Assembly: GCF_020966755.1 (NCBI RefSeq)
Contig: NZ_JAJKFT010000004.1
Span: 1,612,001-1,676,000 of the forward strand
Reading direction: 5' to 3'
Length of the DNA: 64,000 nt
Source: Blastopirellula sediminis
GTDB lineage: Bacteria > Planctomycetota > Planctomycetia > Pirellulales > Pirellulaceae
Each line of letters opens with the position of its first letter. Position 1 is the stretch's first letter. The notes under the pieces were generated by a model, which saw only the letters and a program-made list of their open reading frames with translations, had not been told where the DNA came from and did not search any database. Shown in pieces: positions 35,099 through 44,433 of the stretch. Both the position numbers and the translations under genes were made by a program.

Positions 35099-36004
35099 CT
35101 AGCCTTCGCTCCGGCGATGTTGGTAGTGGCGCGTCAGCCAGCGCGAAACGCTCAGCACGAGACCAGCGACGGCGATCATGAAGAGGGAAGCGGCGACCGC
35201 CCCGTCGATCTCCCCGCCGCCAAGTTCCAGGTAAACCGACGTCGCCAGGACCTCGGTCTTGTTGCGCGTCGCGCCGGCGAAGACGAGCAGCGGGCCAAAA
35301 CAGCCGAAGCAGCGAGACCACGCGGTAATCGCGGCTGAGAACAATCCATATCGCGCCTCCGGAATGGCCACCTTCAGAAACGCTCCGAATCGCGAGCAGC
35401 CGAGCGTCAGTGCGACGTTTTCCAGCCGAGGATCGAGCTCTTTGAACGTTGTTCGCAGCACCGGAAGCGAAAAGGAGATCGCCACGACGAAATAGACCAG
35501 CAGAATTGCCGGGACCTGGTAAACGATTGACGGCGAGAGCTGACGGAGCGGAGGATATTGAAACAAGGTCAACAGCGCCAGCCCCAGAACCATCGGGGGG
35601 AAGACATTGGGAATGTCGAGGATATTGTCGACGACTCCTTGTCCGAAGAACCGGGCACGTCCCATCAGGTAGCCGATTGGAATCGCAACCAGCATGGCGG
35701 CGACCGTTGCGACGGTACTCGCCCAAAGGGTGAGCCAGAGCGAATGGGCGATCGCCGGACGGGTCAAGATTTCAACGACCCGTAGCGGCGAAGTATAGCC
35801 AGCAAGCGACGCGGTCATCGACGCCAGAAACAGCACATAGCCAAAGCAGACCGCCCCCAGCAGCCAGTGGAACCAGCGATCCGAGGAAGGATGCGACGGT
35901 CGACGCGTCGAGCGAGGTTTTGTCGCCGCGTATTCGGCCAGCGGCGAACGTCGTCCATCGTTGTGGTCGGGGTAGCTCGCGTAGAAGTGGTGAATGTTAT
36001 TCAT
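35099..36004 (-). CDS. modB: ModB-like molybdate ABC permease
   Basis: The 301-residue protein has a hydrophilic N terminus of about 45 residues and then about six membrane helices. The EAA-type loop facing the ATPase reads ALTLGCSRFGAFLKVAIPEARYGL. ABC permeases of the ModB/WtpB/NifC type look like this. Its start lies eight bases inside the modA gene. The metal specificity, molybdate versus tungstate, is inferred from the nif operon context. Confidence 0.85.
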   Translation of the reverse strand: MNNIHHFYASYPDHNDGRRSPLAEYAATKPRSTRRPSHPSSDRWFHWLLGAVCFGYVLFLASMTASLAGYTSPLRVVEILTRPAIAHSLWLTLWASTVATVAAMLVAIPIGYLMGRARFFGQGVVDNILDIPNVFPPMVLGLALLTLFQYPPLRQLSPSIVYQVPAILLVYFVVAISFSLPVLRTTFKELDPRLENVALTLGCSRFGAFLKVAIPEARYGLFSAAITAWSRCFGCFGPLLVFAGATRNKTEVLATSVYLELGGGEIDGAVAASLFMIAVAGLVLSVSRWLTRHYQHRRSEG

Positions 36005-36794
36005 CGGATTTCTCCGCCGCTCCGATCACTTGGAAGTGGAGCTTCGCGTAGAGAAGCTGCGCTTCCGGCGAGTGGGCGAGAAACTCGGCAAAGTCGCGCG
36101 AACGTTCCGGCGCAGCGGAGCTCTTCAGCACCGCGACCGAGATCGTCGACTTCCATCCATCCAGCTCCGGCAAGCGAAAGACTTCGAGACCCTCTCGCTG
36201 CATGCCAACCGTGTCCCAGACAATACCGACGTCTGCGCTGCCAAGCGCCACGGCGCCTGCGACGTCTCCGACGGTCGGCTTGATTACGCCGCTTGATTGG
36301 ATCTGGCCGGCGACCTGGTCCCATTTGCCGCATGCGACGAGGGCCGCTTTGGTTACTTGCCCGATTGCGGCAGCTTCCGGATCGGCGATGGCGATTCGTA
36401 GATTCCCCTTGGTGAGCGCATCAATCGTGTCGATGTGTAGGTTCTTCCCTTTGGTGGTGATGACGACCGGGGTGATCGCAGCGATCGGAAACACTTCGCT
36501 GGTCAGCTCTTTTTCCACCGCCAGATCGATATAGCTTTGATCGGCCGCCAAGTAGAGGTCGCCGCCCCCTCCGATCGATAGCTGACTGAGGAGCGTATTC
36601 GAGCCGCCAAATTGGAGTTCGATCTGTGTGCCGGTGTTCGTTTTATATTCTTCGGCCAGCAGCTCGATCGGTTTGCGCATGACCGCCGCGCAGTAAACTC
36701 GTAGCGATGGCTGTTCCGTTGAAGAGCTGCAACCTTGGCTCACGACGCAGGCGATCGTCACCAGAATCATCCACAATTTTCGACCTGCGTTCAT
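35997..36794 (-). CDS. modA: ModA-like oxyanion-binding lipoprotein
   Basis: The 265-residue protein has a lipoprotein signal (WMILVTIACVVSQGC, lipobox Cys at residue 22) and a ModA-like periplasmic-binding fold: LRVYCAAVMRKPIELLAEEY, LQFGGSNTLLSQLS, DLYLAADQSYIDLA and the hinge region ADPEAAAIGQVTKAAL. The usual N-terminal ligand pattern AASSL of ModA is here CAAVM, so one oxyanion ligand differs. It should hand molybdate to ModBC. WtpA- or TupA-like tungstate binding is an alternative. Confidence 0.82.
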   Translation of the reverse strand: MNAGRKLWMILVTIACVVSQGCSSSTEQPSLRVYCAAVMRKPIELLAEEYKTNTGTQIELQFGGSNTLLSQLSIGGGGDLYLAADQSYIDLAVEKELTSEVFPIAAITPVVITTKGKNLHIDTIDALTKGNLRIAIADPEAAAIGQVTKAALVACGKWDQVAGQIQSSGVIKPTVGDVAGAVALGSADVGIVWDTVGMQREGLEVFRLPELDGWKSTISVAVLKSSAAPERSRDFAEFLAHSPEAQLLYAKLHFQVIGAAEKSDE

Positions 36795-36801
36795 TGCGAA
36801 C

Positions 36802-37236
36802 TCACTTCGGCAATAGAGCCGTTTCGGGAATTTGGAACGTGCGTCCGCGGAGATAAACGTGGTAGGCCGGACCGCCGGGAGCGTTGCGGAGCACTTTGAC
36901 CACTTCTCCTTCGGAGCCTGCTTCGGCGACCAATTCTTCGCCGATTGCCAGGCGGTGTTTGGTGATCACGTGATCGCGAAACTCGAACTGCGTTTCGACC
37001 CATACCTCGTCGGCCGGAATCAGCTCCTCTTCGCGGCAACCGACCAGGAGGTCTTCTTCCACGAAGTGGACGGTGTAGATGATCTGGTCTTGGAGGAACG
37101 TTCCGACGTTGCGAACGAATCCCGAGGAGCCGGCCGTCACCAGCTTGGTCCCCGTTTCCATGCCAGGAAAGGTGCCGTCGTTGCGAACGGTGCGGGTGAC
37201 GCGAACCCGCTCGCCGAATTCGTATCGAGGTTTCAT
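36802..37236 (-). CDS. nifZ: NifZ, P-cluster maturation factor
   Basis: The 144-residue protein has two NifZ-type beta modules. The first contains GSSGFVRNVGTFLQDQIIYTVHF and LVGCREEELIP; the second contains GEELVAEAGSEGEVVKVLRN and YHVYLRGRTFQIPE. NifZ helps form the second P-cluster half of NifDK. Its ATG overlaps the nifW stop by four bases. Confidence 0.9.
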   Translation of the reverse strand: MKPRYEFGERVRVTRTVRNDGTFPGMETGTKLVTAGSSGFVRNVGTFLQDQIIYTVHFVEEDLLVGCREEELIPADEVWVETQFEFRDHVITKHRLAIGEELVAEAGSEGEVVKVLRNAPGGPAYHVYLRGRTFQIPETALLPK

Positions 37237-37631
37237 TTTGTCTTGATTTCCAACGAGTCGACGGAAACGAAGTTGTTCTTCTTGACCTCTAATGAGTCAA
37301 TGGAAACGAAGCTGTGACAACCGCCGGGAGTGTGGAAGACCTGAAACACCTTTTCGGTCAACGCGTCGGATTCGACGAAGTCCTGATAGGCGCGCTGCAG
37401 CAGACGCTGGTGAACCGCCCAGCGAGCTGCGCTTTCCTCCGGCATCGAGTCGCCGGCCTTATGCAGGTAGTCGTGGAATCGCTGCAGAATGTGGAGCCGA
37501 TTCACATGCACGACCGACGCCTCATACGGAATCTGGAAGAATTGCAGAAACTCTTCCGCTGCGACGAGTTCATCCAAGTCCTCTTCCCAGTCTTCGGCGA
37601 TTTCAATCGGCGTAGTCGCATCGGTCGTCAT
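37233..37631 (-). CDS. nifW: NifW with a duplicated C-terminal tail
   Basis: The 132-residue protein matches NifW: LDELVAAEEFLQFFQIPYEASVVHVNRLHILQRFHDYLH and the late VFQVFHTPGGCHSFV. NifW binds apo-MoFe protein and protects or assembles it. The last 25 residues, beyond the normal core, are a near-perfect duplication: FVSIDSLEVKKN followed by FVSVDSLEIKTK with a 13-residue period. This tail is unlike other NifW proteins I know. It is translationally coupled to nifZ. Confidence 0.88.
   Translation of the reverse strand: MTTDATTPIEIAEDWEEDLDELVAAEEFLQFFQIPYEASVVHVNRLHILQRFHDYLHKAGDSMPEESAARWAVHQRLLQRAYQDFVESDALTEKVFQVFHTPGGCHSFVSIDSLEVKKNNFVSVDSLEIKTK
37243..37314 (-). repeat. 39-bp tandem duplication at the 3' end of nifW
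   Basis: Two successive units with a 39-base (13-codon) period encode the repeated nifW tail. They differ by several substitutions, so the duplication is not brand new. The repeat keeps the frame and runs up to the nifZ start. Confidence 0.75.
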
Positions 37632-37696
37632 GGTCAGATCCCTATTGCGTTTTGCGTAACTTAGTGGAGGATGTTTGTGCGAGAGGGCGGCAATGG

Positions 37697-38830
37697 TCAG
37701 CAGAGACTCGCCGCTAACTCCGTTCTCAGGTTTTGCAGTTCTTCGATACTGGGCGAACGTTTGAATTGGGTGACGAAGCGGCGGAGCGGCGCGAGCAAGG
37801 CGGCCGCATCCAGTCGGCTAATCAACAAGTTGTGGTCGGCGTAAAAGCGTTCGATCGCACGCGTCCCGGAGTGCTTGCCGAGCAGCAGTTCGTGGCGGCG
37901 GCCGAGGATCGCGGGATCGATTCCCTGGTAGTTGCGGGGATCTTTCAACAGGCCGTCGACATGAACGCCTGCTTCGTGGGTGAAGACTCCTTTGCCGACC
38001 AGGCTTTTTTGCCAGCCGACCGGACGGAGCGAAGCCGCTTCGACCCGCTGCGAGAGTTCCGGCAGCCGTTCGAAGCAGATCTGCGTTCCCATCCCATAAA
38101 GCTGCGACAGCCCGAGAGCGACCTCTTCCAGCGCCGCGTTGCCGGCCCGTTCCCCGAGGCCGTTTACGGTGGTGTTCACGTGGGTGGCGCCGGCTTTGAC
38201 GGCGGCTAGCGTGTTGGCGGTCGCCAACCCGTAGTCGTCATGGGCGTGCATTTCCAGTTCCAGGTCGCAAGCGGCGCGGAGCTGAGCGATCGTCGTATAA
38301 ACCCCGAACGGCTCCAGCACGCCGACGGTATCGGCGAACCGAAACCGTCGAGCCCCGCTGCGCTGGGCGACTTCGAGCGCCTGCTTCAGGAAGTCGACGT
38401 CGGCCCGCGACGCGTCCTCGCCTCCCACGCAGACCTCGAAGCCATAATCGACCGCTTGCGGAACGATCCGTTCGATTTGGGCCAGCGCCCATTCTCGACT
38501 CCGGTGGAGCTTGTGGCGGAGATGTTGATCGGAGAGGGGGATCGACACGTCGATCATCTGAACCGGCAGATCTTTGGCGACCTGAAGATCTTCCTCGTTC
38601 ATTCGGCACCAGACGAGGAGTTGAGCGCGAAGGCCCAGGTCGGCCACCGCCCTGATGCTTTCGCGCTCTTCCTCTCCCATGGCTGGTATGCCGATTTCCA
38701 TCTCCGGCACGCCTGCTTCGTCGAGCAAGCGTGCGATGGCTAGCTTCTCTTCGATCGAAAACGCGACGCCTGCCGATTGCTCACCATCTCGTAGCGTCGT
38801 ATCGTCGATCACAACACTTGGGGAGTCCAT
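37697..38830 (-). CDS. nifV: NifV, homocitrate synthase
   Basis: The 377-residue protein has the DRE-TIM barrel signature [17 protein letters not shown], the metal HxH motif EMHAHDDYG and the late block [16 protein letters not shown] typical of homocitrate rather than isopropylmalate synthases. It condenses 2-oxoglutarate and acetyl-CoA to homocitrate, the organic ligand of FeMo-co. Its place between nifS and nifW supports NifV over a lysine-pathway enzyme. Confidence 0.94.
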   Translation of the reverse strand: MDSPSVVIDDTTLRDGEQSAGVAFSIEEKLAIARLLDEAGVPEMEIGIPAMGEEERESIRAVADLGLRAQLLVWCRMNEEDLQVAKDLPVQMIDVSIPLSDQHLRHKLHRSREWALAQIERIVPQAVDYGFEVCVGGEDASRADVDFLKQALEVAQRSGARRFRFADTVGVLEPFGVYTTIAQLRAACDLELEMHAHDDYGLATANTLAAVKAGATHVNTTVNGLGERAGNAALEEVALGLSQLYGMGTQICFERLPELSQRVEAASLRPVGWQKSLVGKGVFTHEAGVHVDGLLKDPRNYQGIDPAILGRRHELLLGKHSGTRAIERFYADHNLLISRLDAAALLAPLRRFVTQFKRSPSIEELQNLRTELAASLC

Positions 38831-38883
38831 GACAGTTTTCTCGTTTCGCTTTCGATCTATGCCAAGGTTTAGGGCGTCGCGGT

Positions 38884-40092
38884 TTACGCGAAGACCGGCT
38901 TGAATGCGTCGCCGGCGTCTTCAATCGGCGCCCCGTTATTCCAGTAGGGGGAGAGCTTGCGCAACTGGGCGACGATCGGCGGCACCTTTTCAATGACGTA
39001 GTCGATCTCTTCCGCCGTGTTGTGTCGCGACAGCGAGAAGCGAATGGTTCCGTGAGCCGCCGTATACGGAATCCCCATTGCTCGCATCACGTGCGACGGT
39101 TCGAGCGAACCGGACGTACAGGCGCTGCCGCTCGACGCGGCGATCCCCGCCTTGTTCAGCAGCAACAAGATCGCTTCCCCTTCGATGAACTCGAACGCAA
39201 TGTTGAGGGTATTCGGCAGGCGGCTTTCCTGATCACCCATCACGAAGGAATGCGGGATCGCGGCCAACAGCCCCTCTTGCAGCCGATCACGCAGCGCTTT
39301 CACTTCGGTGTTTTCCTGCTCGATGTGGGCCATGGCGATTTCGCAAGCGGCGCCCAGACCGACGATCGACGCCGAGTTTTCGGTACCCGCACGACGTCCA
39401 CGTTCTTGATGGCCGCCGCGGAGCAGGGGACGATATCGCGTTCCCCGGCGAACGTAGAGGACGCCGATTCCCTTCGGGGCGTGCAGTTTGTGCCCCGAGA
39501 GGGAGAGCATGTCAATTTTGCTGTCGGCCAGGTTGATCGGAATTTTGCCGACGGCCTGAACGGCGTCGGTATGAAAGAGAACGCCCGCCGCGTTGGCCAT
39601 TTCGGCCATTCGTTCCACCGGGAAGATCGTGCCGGTCTCGTTGTTCGCCCACATCACGGTGACGACGGCGACTTTGTCGCTCAGTAGCTGGCGATATTCG
39701 GCCAAATCAACGCGCCCTTTCGAGTCGACGCCCAGAATGTGGATCTTGTAGCCGTCTTTCTTCAGGAACTCGCAGAGGGTCAGGATCGCCGGATGTTCGA
39801 CGGCGGTCGTGATGATTTCTTTCCGTTCCGGAAAAGCTCGCAGGGCCGAAAGAATGGCGGTGGAGTCTGATTCGGTGCCGCAGGAGGTAAAGATGATCTC
39901 GGAGTCGTGCTCGGCGCCCAAAATGGTCTGCACTTGCTTGCGGGCCTTTTTCAGAGAGCGGCCGACGCGATCGCCGAAGCTATGGATCGACGACGGATTG
40001 CCGAACTGCTCGGTGAAAAAGGGGATCATCTGTTCGACGATTTCCGGGAGCACTTGGGTCGTGGCGTTGTTGTCGAGATAAATGTCGTGCAT
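38884..40092 (-). CDS. nifS: NifS, cysteine desulfurase
   Basis: From the ATG at 40092 (AGGAAA upstream) the protein has 402 residues. It begins [18 protein letters not shown], has PLP lysine in [12 protein letters not shown], and the catalytic loop [16 protein letters not shown] with its sulfur-accepting Cys. It supplies persulfide sulfur to NifU. A longer open frame upstream lacks homology and is not used. It lies 150 bases after nifU in the expected order. Confidence 0.96.
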   Translation of the reverse strand: MHDIYLDNNATTQVLPEIVEQMIPFFTEQFGNPSSIHSFGDRVGRSLKKARKQVQTILGAEHDSEIIFTSCGTESDSTAILSALRAFPERKEIITTAVEHPAILTLCEFLKKDGYKIHILGVDSKGRVDLAEYRQLLSDKVAVVTVMWANNETGTIFPVERMAEMANAAGVLFHTDAVQAVGKIPINLADSKIDMLSLSGHKLHAPKGIGVLYVRRGTRYRPLLRGGHQERGRRAGTENSASIVGLGAACEIAMAHIEQENTEVKALRDRLQEGLLAAIPHSFVMGDQESRLPNTLNIAFEFIEGEAILLLLNKAGIAASSGSACTSGSLEPSHVMRAMGIPYTAAHGTIRFSLSRHNTAEEIDYVIEKVPPIVAQLRKLSPYWNNGAPIEDAGDAFKPVFA

Positions 40093-40244
40093 CGTACGTT
40101 TCCTATTAGTCCTATATGAGTCCAAATAATGATTTGCACTGGCTTGCGTGTTATTGCTGACGCAAGCCGCTTGACGTTTCCCCGACCTTTCGCCGCCAAG
40201 TCTCCAAGACCGAAGGGATGCTGAATCGGAACCGCACTTTTCCG

Positions 40245-41132
40245 CTAGGCGTTCGCGGTCGCCTTCGTGGCAGGAACGACGCGGATGAATTCGCCCAGGT
40301 CTTCCAGGATTCGCTGCTGCACGCCGCCGAGCGTCGCCGACGCCAACTGGCAGTTGCTGCACGCGCCGGTCAAGTTGACGAAGACGGTCGAGCCGTCAAA
40401 GTCGACCAGTTCGATGTCGCCGCCATCCATCTGAACCTGCGGACGGATCGAGTCGATCACGCGTTCGATGCGGCGGATCTTCTGCAAGATGGTAAGCGTT
40501 CCGGTCACCGGCGCCGGCGTTTCTTCGGGCGTCGTTTCGACTTGCTCGGCCACCACTTTTTGGCGTTTCGAGGTCAGCGTTTCGAGGATGTCTTCGATCT
40601 TTTCGTGGCAAGACGAGCAACCGCCCCCCGCTTTGGTGAAGTTGATGACGTCCTGCACCGACTGCAACTTGTTTTCGGTGACGGTCTTTTCGATCATCGC
40701 CGAGTCAATGCCGAAGCACTTGCAGACCAGGTCTCCCTCTTCGTGGTCGTCGGTCCAAACTTCGCCGCGATAGTTGGCGATGGCCGCTTCCAACGCTTCG
40801 CGACCCATGACGCTGCAGTGCATCTTTTCCGGCGGCAGACCATCGAGATAATCGGCGATGTCCTGGTTGCTGACCTGGAGCGCTTCTTCGAGCGTTTTCC
40901 CTTTGATGATTTCGGTCAGGGCCGACGAAGAGGCGATCGCCGATCCGCAGCCGAAGGTTTGGAAACCAGCGTCCAGAATGATTTCGGTTTCCGGATCAAC
41001 CTTAAGCGTCAGTCGCAACGCGTCGCCGCAAGAGAGCGATCCGACATCGCCGACCGCATTCGCGGAATCGACGGCCGCGGCGTTTCTCGGGTTGAAAAAG
41101 TGCTCTTTGACTTTCTCTGAGTATTCCCACAT
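40245..41132 (-). CDS. nifU: NifU, modular Fe-S scaffold
   Basis: The 295-residue protein has all three NifU parts: an IscU-like domain (about 1-125) with ligands in [19 protein letters not shown] and MHCSVMG; a central [2Fe-2S] domain (about 135-180) with LVCKCFGI and [10 protein letters not shown]; and a C-terminal Nfu domain with the ACSNCQLA pair. It is the first gene of the nifU-S-V-W-Z-modABC-nafY-iscA operon, behind a sigma54-type element and a perfect NifA site. AGGGG precedes the ATG. Confidence 0.97.
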   Translation of the reverse strand: MWEYSEKVKEHFFNPRNAAAVDSANAVGDVGSLSCGDALRLTLKVDPETEIILDAGFQTFGCGSAIASSSALTEIIKGKTLEEALQVSNQDIADYLDGLPPEKMHCSVMGREALEAAIANYRGEVWTDDHEEGDLVCKCFGIDSAMIEKTVTENKLQSVQDVINFTKAGGGCSSCHEKIEDILETLTSKRQKVVAEQVETTPEETPAPVTGTLTILQKIRRIERVIDSIRPQVQMDGGDIELVDFDGSTVFVNLTGACSNCQLASATLGGVQQRILEDLGEFIRVVPATKATANA

Positions 41133-41240
41133 TTTTCAGTCCCCTGTATAGAAGCGTATGTGTAGAGAGAGGAGGATTTGCTCACCCAAGCCTGGCGTGG
41201 CCTTTGGCGCGAGAGGCGTTCGGGTTGTCGATCCCTCTAA

Positions 41241-41257
41241 CGCAAGTCGAATACCAA
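41241..41257 (-). promoter_or_regulatory. nifU: sigma54-like promoter of the nifU operon
   Basis: On the minus strand TTGGTATTCGACTTGCG keeps the GG-N10-GC spacing and TTGC, with two substitutions in the -24 block. Transcription would begin near 41230, about 100 bases before nifU. Confidence 0.62.
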
Positions 41258-41348
41258 AACGCAATGTCTTTTTTTCCGCCTTAGCCGCGGCCTACGGGTG
41301 CATATGGTTAAGGTTGCGCGTGTAAACATTCGAACTAACGTGGGTCTA

Positions 41349-41364
41349 TGTCCGACAAGACACA
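41349..41364. promoter_or_regulatory. NifA upstream activating site for the nifU operon
   Basis: TGTCCGACAAGACACA is a perfect TGT-N10-ACA site about 100 bp upstream of the nifU -24 element. It is in the 390-base gap (41133-41526) between nifU and rpiB; apart from these two sites the gap shows no gene. Confidence 0.78.
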
Positions 41365-41526
41365 CGCCGGTTGTCGTATTTCAGCGGTGCAACCCAACCA
41401 GGCTCGATAACCCCGTGTTTTTCGCAGAGAAAGGGGGTTGGAGCGGAGAATCTCGACGTCGGCAGCGACGCGAGCGGGCGCTTGAATCAGCGCATTATTC
41501 GAAAGAAGCGGTGAGACTGAATCTCG

Positions 41527-41973
41527 TTAGGAGTTCTCAAGCGTGGCGACTTTGCTCAATCTTCTTAGGTGACGTTCGGCGTCACTATACTCGGCGGCCA
41601 GAAACGTCTGCACCAGATCCCAGGCGACCGCAGGACCGACAGTTCGCCCGCCCATGCAAAGGACGTTCATATGATCGTCCTCCACTCCTTGCTTGGCGGA
41701 GAAATGGTCGTGGATGAGTGCCGCCCGGATGCCGTGGATCTTATTCGCACAGACCGAAGCTCCCACGCCGCTGCCGCAGATCGCCACGCCGCGATCGACT
41801 TTTCCCGCGACGACCGCTTCGGCGAGCGGGGTGACGAAATCGGGATAGTCGTCGCCAGGATTCAACGCATAGGCGCCAAAGTCGGTCACGTCATGGCCTG
41901 CCGCACGGAGGCTGGCGACCAACTCTTCTTTCAGCGCAAATCCGCCGTGATCGGTAGCAATGCCGACGCGCAT
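41527..41973 (-). CDS. rpiB: RpiB, ribose 5-phosphate isomerase B
   Basis: The 148-residue protein begins MRVGIATDHGGFALKEEL and has the RpiB loop GVAICGSGVGASVCANKI, GIRAALIHDHFSA and the late NVLCMGGRTVGPAVA. It interconverts ribose 5-phosphate and ribulose 5-phosphate in the pentose phosphate pathway. It follows rpe by four bases and closes the sugar-metabolism unit that borders the nif island. Confidence 0.93.
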   Translation of the reverse strand: MRVGIATDHGGFALKEELVASLRAAGHDVTDFGAYALNPGDDYPDFVTPLAEAVVAGKVDRGVAICGSGVGASVCANKIHGIRAALIHDHFSAKQGVEDDHMNVLCMGGRTVGPAVAWDLVQTFLAAEYSDAERHLRRLSKVATLENS

Positions 41974-41977
41974 GACG

Positions 41978-42679
41978 TTACTTCCCCTTGGGTTTCGTTA
42001 CGTCCGCCGTCTGGGCGATCGCACGGCGAAGTCGATCGACGCCTGCCGCGACTCCTTGCGGATCGCCAAAGATCGCCGATCCGGCGACCAGTACGTTGGC
42101 CCCGGCCGCGACGCCGATAGGCGCCGACTTTTCGTCGACGCCGCCGTCCAGTTCCAATTCGCACTGCGGATTGCAGCGGTTGATCATCTCCCGGACGCGG
42201 CTGATTTTTCCGACCATCGTTTCAATAAAGTGTTGATGGCCGAATCCCGGATTGACCGTCATGACCACCACCTGGTCGATGTCGATCAAGATTTCCTCCA
42301 GCACGCTGGCCGGAGTGGCCGGATTGATCACAATGCCGACCCGCTTGTTCAATTGCCGCACGCGTTGAACGGTGCGGTGGAGATTGTCGTTTCCTTCCCA
42401 GTGGACGAGAAACGAATCGGCCCCCGCCGCGACGAAGTCGTCGAAGTAATCATCCGGGTCGGTGATCATCAGGTGGATTTCGAGCGGCAGCTTCGTGATC
42501 CGCCGGACCGCTTCGACGACGATCGCCCCAAAGGAGATGTTCGGGACGAAGTGCCCGTCCATCACGTCGAGATGGATCCGATCGGCGCCGGCGCGTTCCG
42601 CCTCCGTGACTTGCTCTCCCAGCCGTGCAAAGTCGGCGGAGAGTATCGAAGGGGCGATCTTCACGGCGCTGGCGTTCAT
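41978..42679 (-). CDS. rpe: ribulose-phosphate 3-epimerase
   Basis: The 233-residue TIM-barrel protein has PSILSADFARLGEQV, the metal-binding HLDVMDGHFVPNISFG, LEIHLMITDPD, MTVNPGFGHQHF and LELDGGVDEKSA, the conserved RPE motifs. AAGGAG precedes the ATG. It links ribulose 5-phosphate to xylulose 5-phosphate. With rpiB and the glycogen genes it could feed NADPH production, relevant to a diazotroph but not proof of linkage. Confidence 0.94.
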   Translation of the reverse strand: MNASAVKIAPSILSADFARLGEQVTEAERAGADRIHLDVMDGHFVPNISFGAIVVEAVRRITKLPLEIHLMITDPDDYFDDFVAAGADSFLVHWEGNDNLHRTVQRVRQLNKRVGIVINPATPASVLEEILIDIDQVVVMTVNPGFGHQHFIETMVGKISRVREMINRCNPQCELELDGGVDEKSAPIGVAAGANVLVAGSAIFGDPQGVAAGVDRLRRAIAQTADVTKPKGK

Positions 42680-42751
42680 CGACGAATACTCCTTCGCCCA
42701 ACGAGAATGATTTTCGGGATGCCCCAGATCGGAATACGGCGGCGCGTAATT

Positions 42752-44305
42752 CTACGCTTCGCCGCCGAGTCGTTTGGCGTGTTCCGTCATGTCGAGCAGA
42801 CGTTCCCAGTAAGGACTCGAGAACGTGTCGTCGGTGCAGCGCCACGCCCAGTTGCCGTCCGCTTTGCCAGGGACGTTCATGCGAGCTTCTTTCCCGAGAT
42901 TCAAGATGTCCTGCAGCGGGACGATCGAGAGCGCCGCTTGCGATTCCCAGGCCAAGCGAATCAGCGCCCAGGAAATGTCGGGGCTTTCGATCGTCGGAGC
43001 GTTCAAATACCAGCGAACCGTCTTGCGGCTATCGGCGGGCAACTCGTCAAACCACTCGCGGCTTGTCGCGTTGTCGTGCGTACCGGTATAGACCACCGTG
43101 TTGGGCGTGTAGTTTTCCGGCAGGTATGGGTTGTGGGACTCGCCGTCGAAGGCGAATTGCAGGACCCGTGAGCCCGGCAGATGAAACTTGTCGCGAAGCG
43201 CGTAGACGTCTGGCGTAATCGTACCCAAGTCTTCCGCCAAGAAGGGAAGGGCTCCCAGGTCGGCTTCAATCGCTCGGAACAGATCGGCGTCGGGACCGGG
43301 AGTCCATTCGCCAACTTTGGCGGTCGTTTCACCGGCCGGCACATACCACGCGGCGGCGAATCCGCGGAAGTGATCGAGTCGGACCGAGTCGACGAACTCC
43401 AGCACCGCCCGCAAGCGATTGATAAACCAGCGATAGCCGGTCCGCTGATGCTCTTCCCAGTCGTAGACCGGATTGCCCCACAATTGGCCGTCGGCGCTGA
43501 AATAATCTGGCGGTACGCCGCCGACAAAGCGGGGATGGCGTCGGTCGTCGAGCAAAAAGAGCTCGGGATTGGCCCAAACGTCGCTTGAGTCGGGCGAAAC
43601 GAAGAAGGGAAGGTCGCCGATGATTCGGACCCCCTTCTTGCTCGCATGTTCCTTCAGGCGGGCCGCCTGGCGGAAGAGGATGAATTGGATGAACCGCGTC
43701 TCTTCAATTTCAGGGGCCAGCATCCGCTTCGCCGCAGCCAGCGCCTCTGGCTGACGTTCGACCAGTTCGGCCGGCCAATGGAGGTAATAGGCGCCATCGT
43801 GGGCGTCTTTGATCGCGCGGAACATCGCGTAGTCGTCGAGCCAATGGGCATGGTCGATGCAGAACTGCTCGAACGTTCCCTTCAGTTTTGGATTGGCGCC
43901 GCCGCGGAAGTTTTTCAGCGCGGTCGCCATCAACCGCCGTTTGAAGGCGATGACCTTGTCAAAGTCTACCCAGCTTGCCGAGTCCCAAGTCGCTTCGCAG
44001 TCGCTGGCCTTTAGCAGCCCGTCTTCGATCAGCCAATCAGGACTAATCAGCAGCTCGTTGCCGGCGAAGGACGACAGTGGCTGGTAGGGGGAGTTCCCAT
44101 AACCGGTCGGCCCCAGCGGAAGCAACTGCCACCAACTTTGTCCCGAGTCATGCAGCCGATCGATCCACCGCAAGGCCGTTGGGCCCAGGTCCCCAATCCC
44201 GTACGGCGAAGGGAGTGAAGTGACGTGCAGCAACACTCCCGAGGAACGATAATGCGCCGGAAATGGCGGAAGGCTGGAGAAACAAACTTCGGCGGTCATA
44301 GACAA
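42752..44305 (-). CDS. malQ: MalQ, 4-alpha-glucanotransferase
   Basis: The 517-residue protein is a GH77 amylomaltase: SSGVLLHVTSLPSPYGIGDLGP at the N terminus, VRIIGDLPFFVSPDSSDVWANPELF, RLDHFRGFAAAWYVP with the nucleophile region, AEDLGTITPDVYALRD and YTGTHDNATSREW. It reshuffles maltodextrins released from glycogen. The annotated start is a TTG about nine bases after AGGAA; an ATG six bases later is also possible. Confidence 0.93.
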   Translation of the reverse strand: MSMTAEVCFSSLPPFPAHYRSSGVLLHVTSLPSPYGIGDLGPTALRWIDRLHDSGQSWWQLLPLGPTGYGNSPYQPLSSFAGNELLISPDWLIEDGLLKASDCEATWDSASWVDFDKVIAFKRRLMATALKNFRGGANPKLKGTFEQFCIDHAHWLDDYAMFRAIKDAHDGAYYLHWPAELVERQPEALAAAKRMLAPEIEETRFIQFILFRQAARLKEHASKKGVRIIGDLPFFVSPDSSDVWANPELFLLDDRRHPRFVGGVPPDYFSADGQLWGNPVYDWEEHQRTGYRWFINRLRAVLEFVDSVRLDHFRGFAAAWYVPAGETTAKVGEWTPGPDADLFRAIEADLGALPFLAEDLGTITPDVYALRDKFHLPGSRVLQFAFDGESHNPYLPENYTPNTVVYTGTHDNATSREWFDELPADSRKTVRWYLNAPTIESPDISWALIRLAWESQAALSIVPLQDILNLGKEARMNVPGKADGNWAWRCTDDTFSSPYWERLLDMTEHAKRLGGEA

Positions 44306-44433
44306 GGTAAGAGGTTCCTACTATTTCCTCGTGGCAAGGGCGTATTTTTCGCAACATCGCTAACCACGCCCTAAATGCATCCATCCTGCATGAACCACTT
44401 TATCCGTTACCTAACGTTTGGCGTCAATGGAAT

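Noticed and set aside
35082-35726. Long N-terminal extension of the modC frame
   Set aside because: It is antisense in frame to modB, has no homology, and begins far upstream; the ATG at 35081 gives a normal ABC ATPase.
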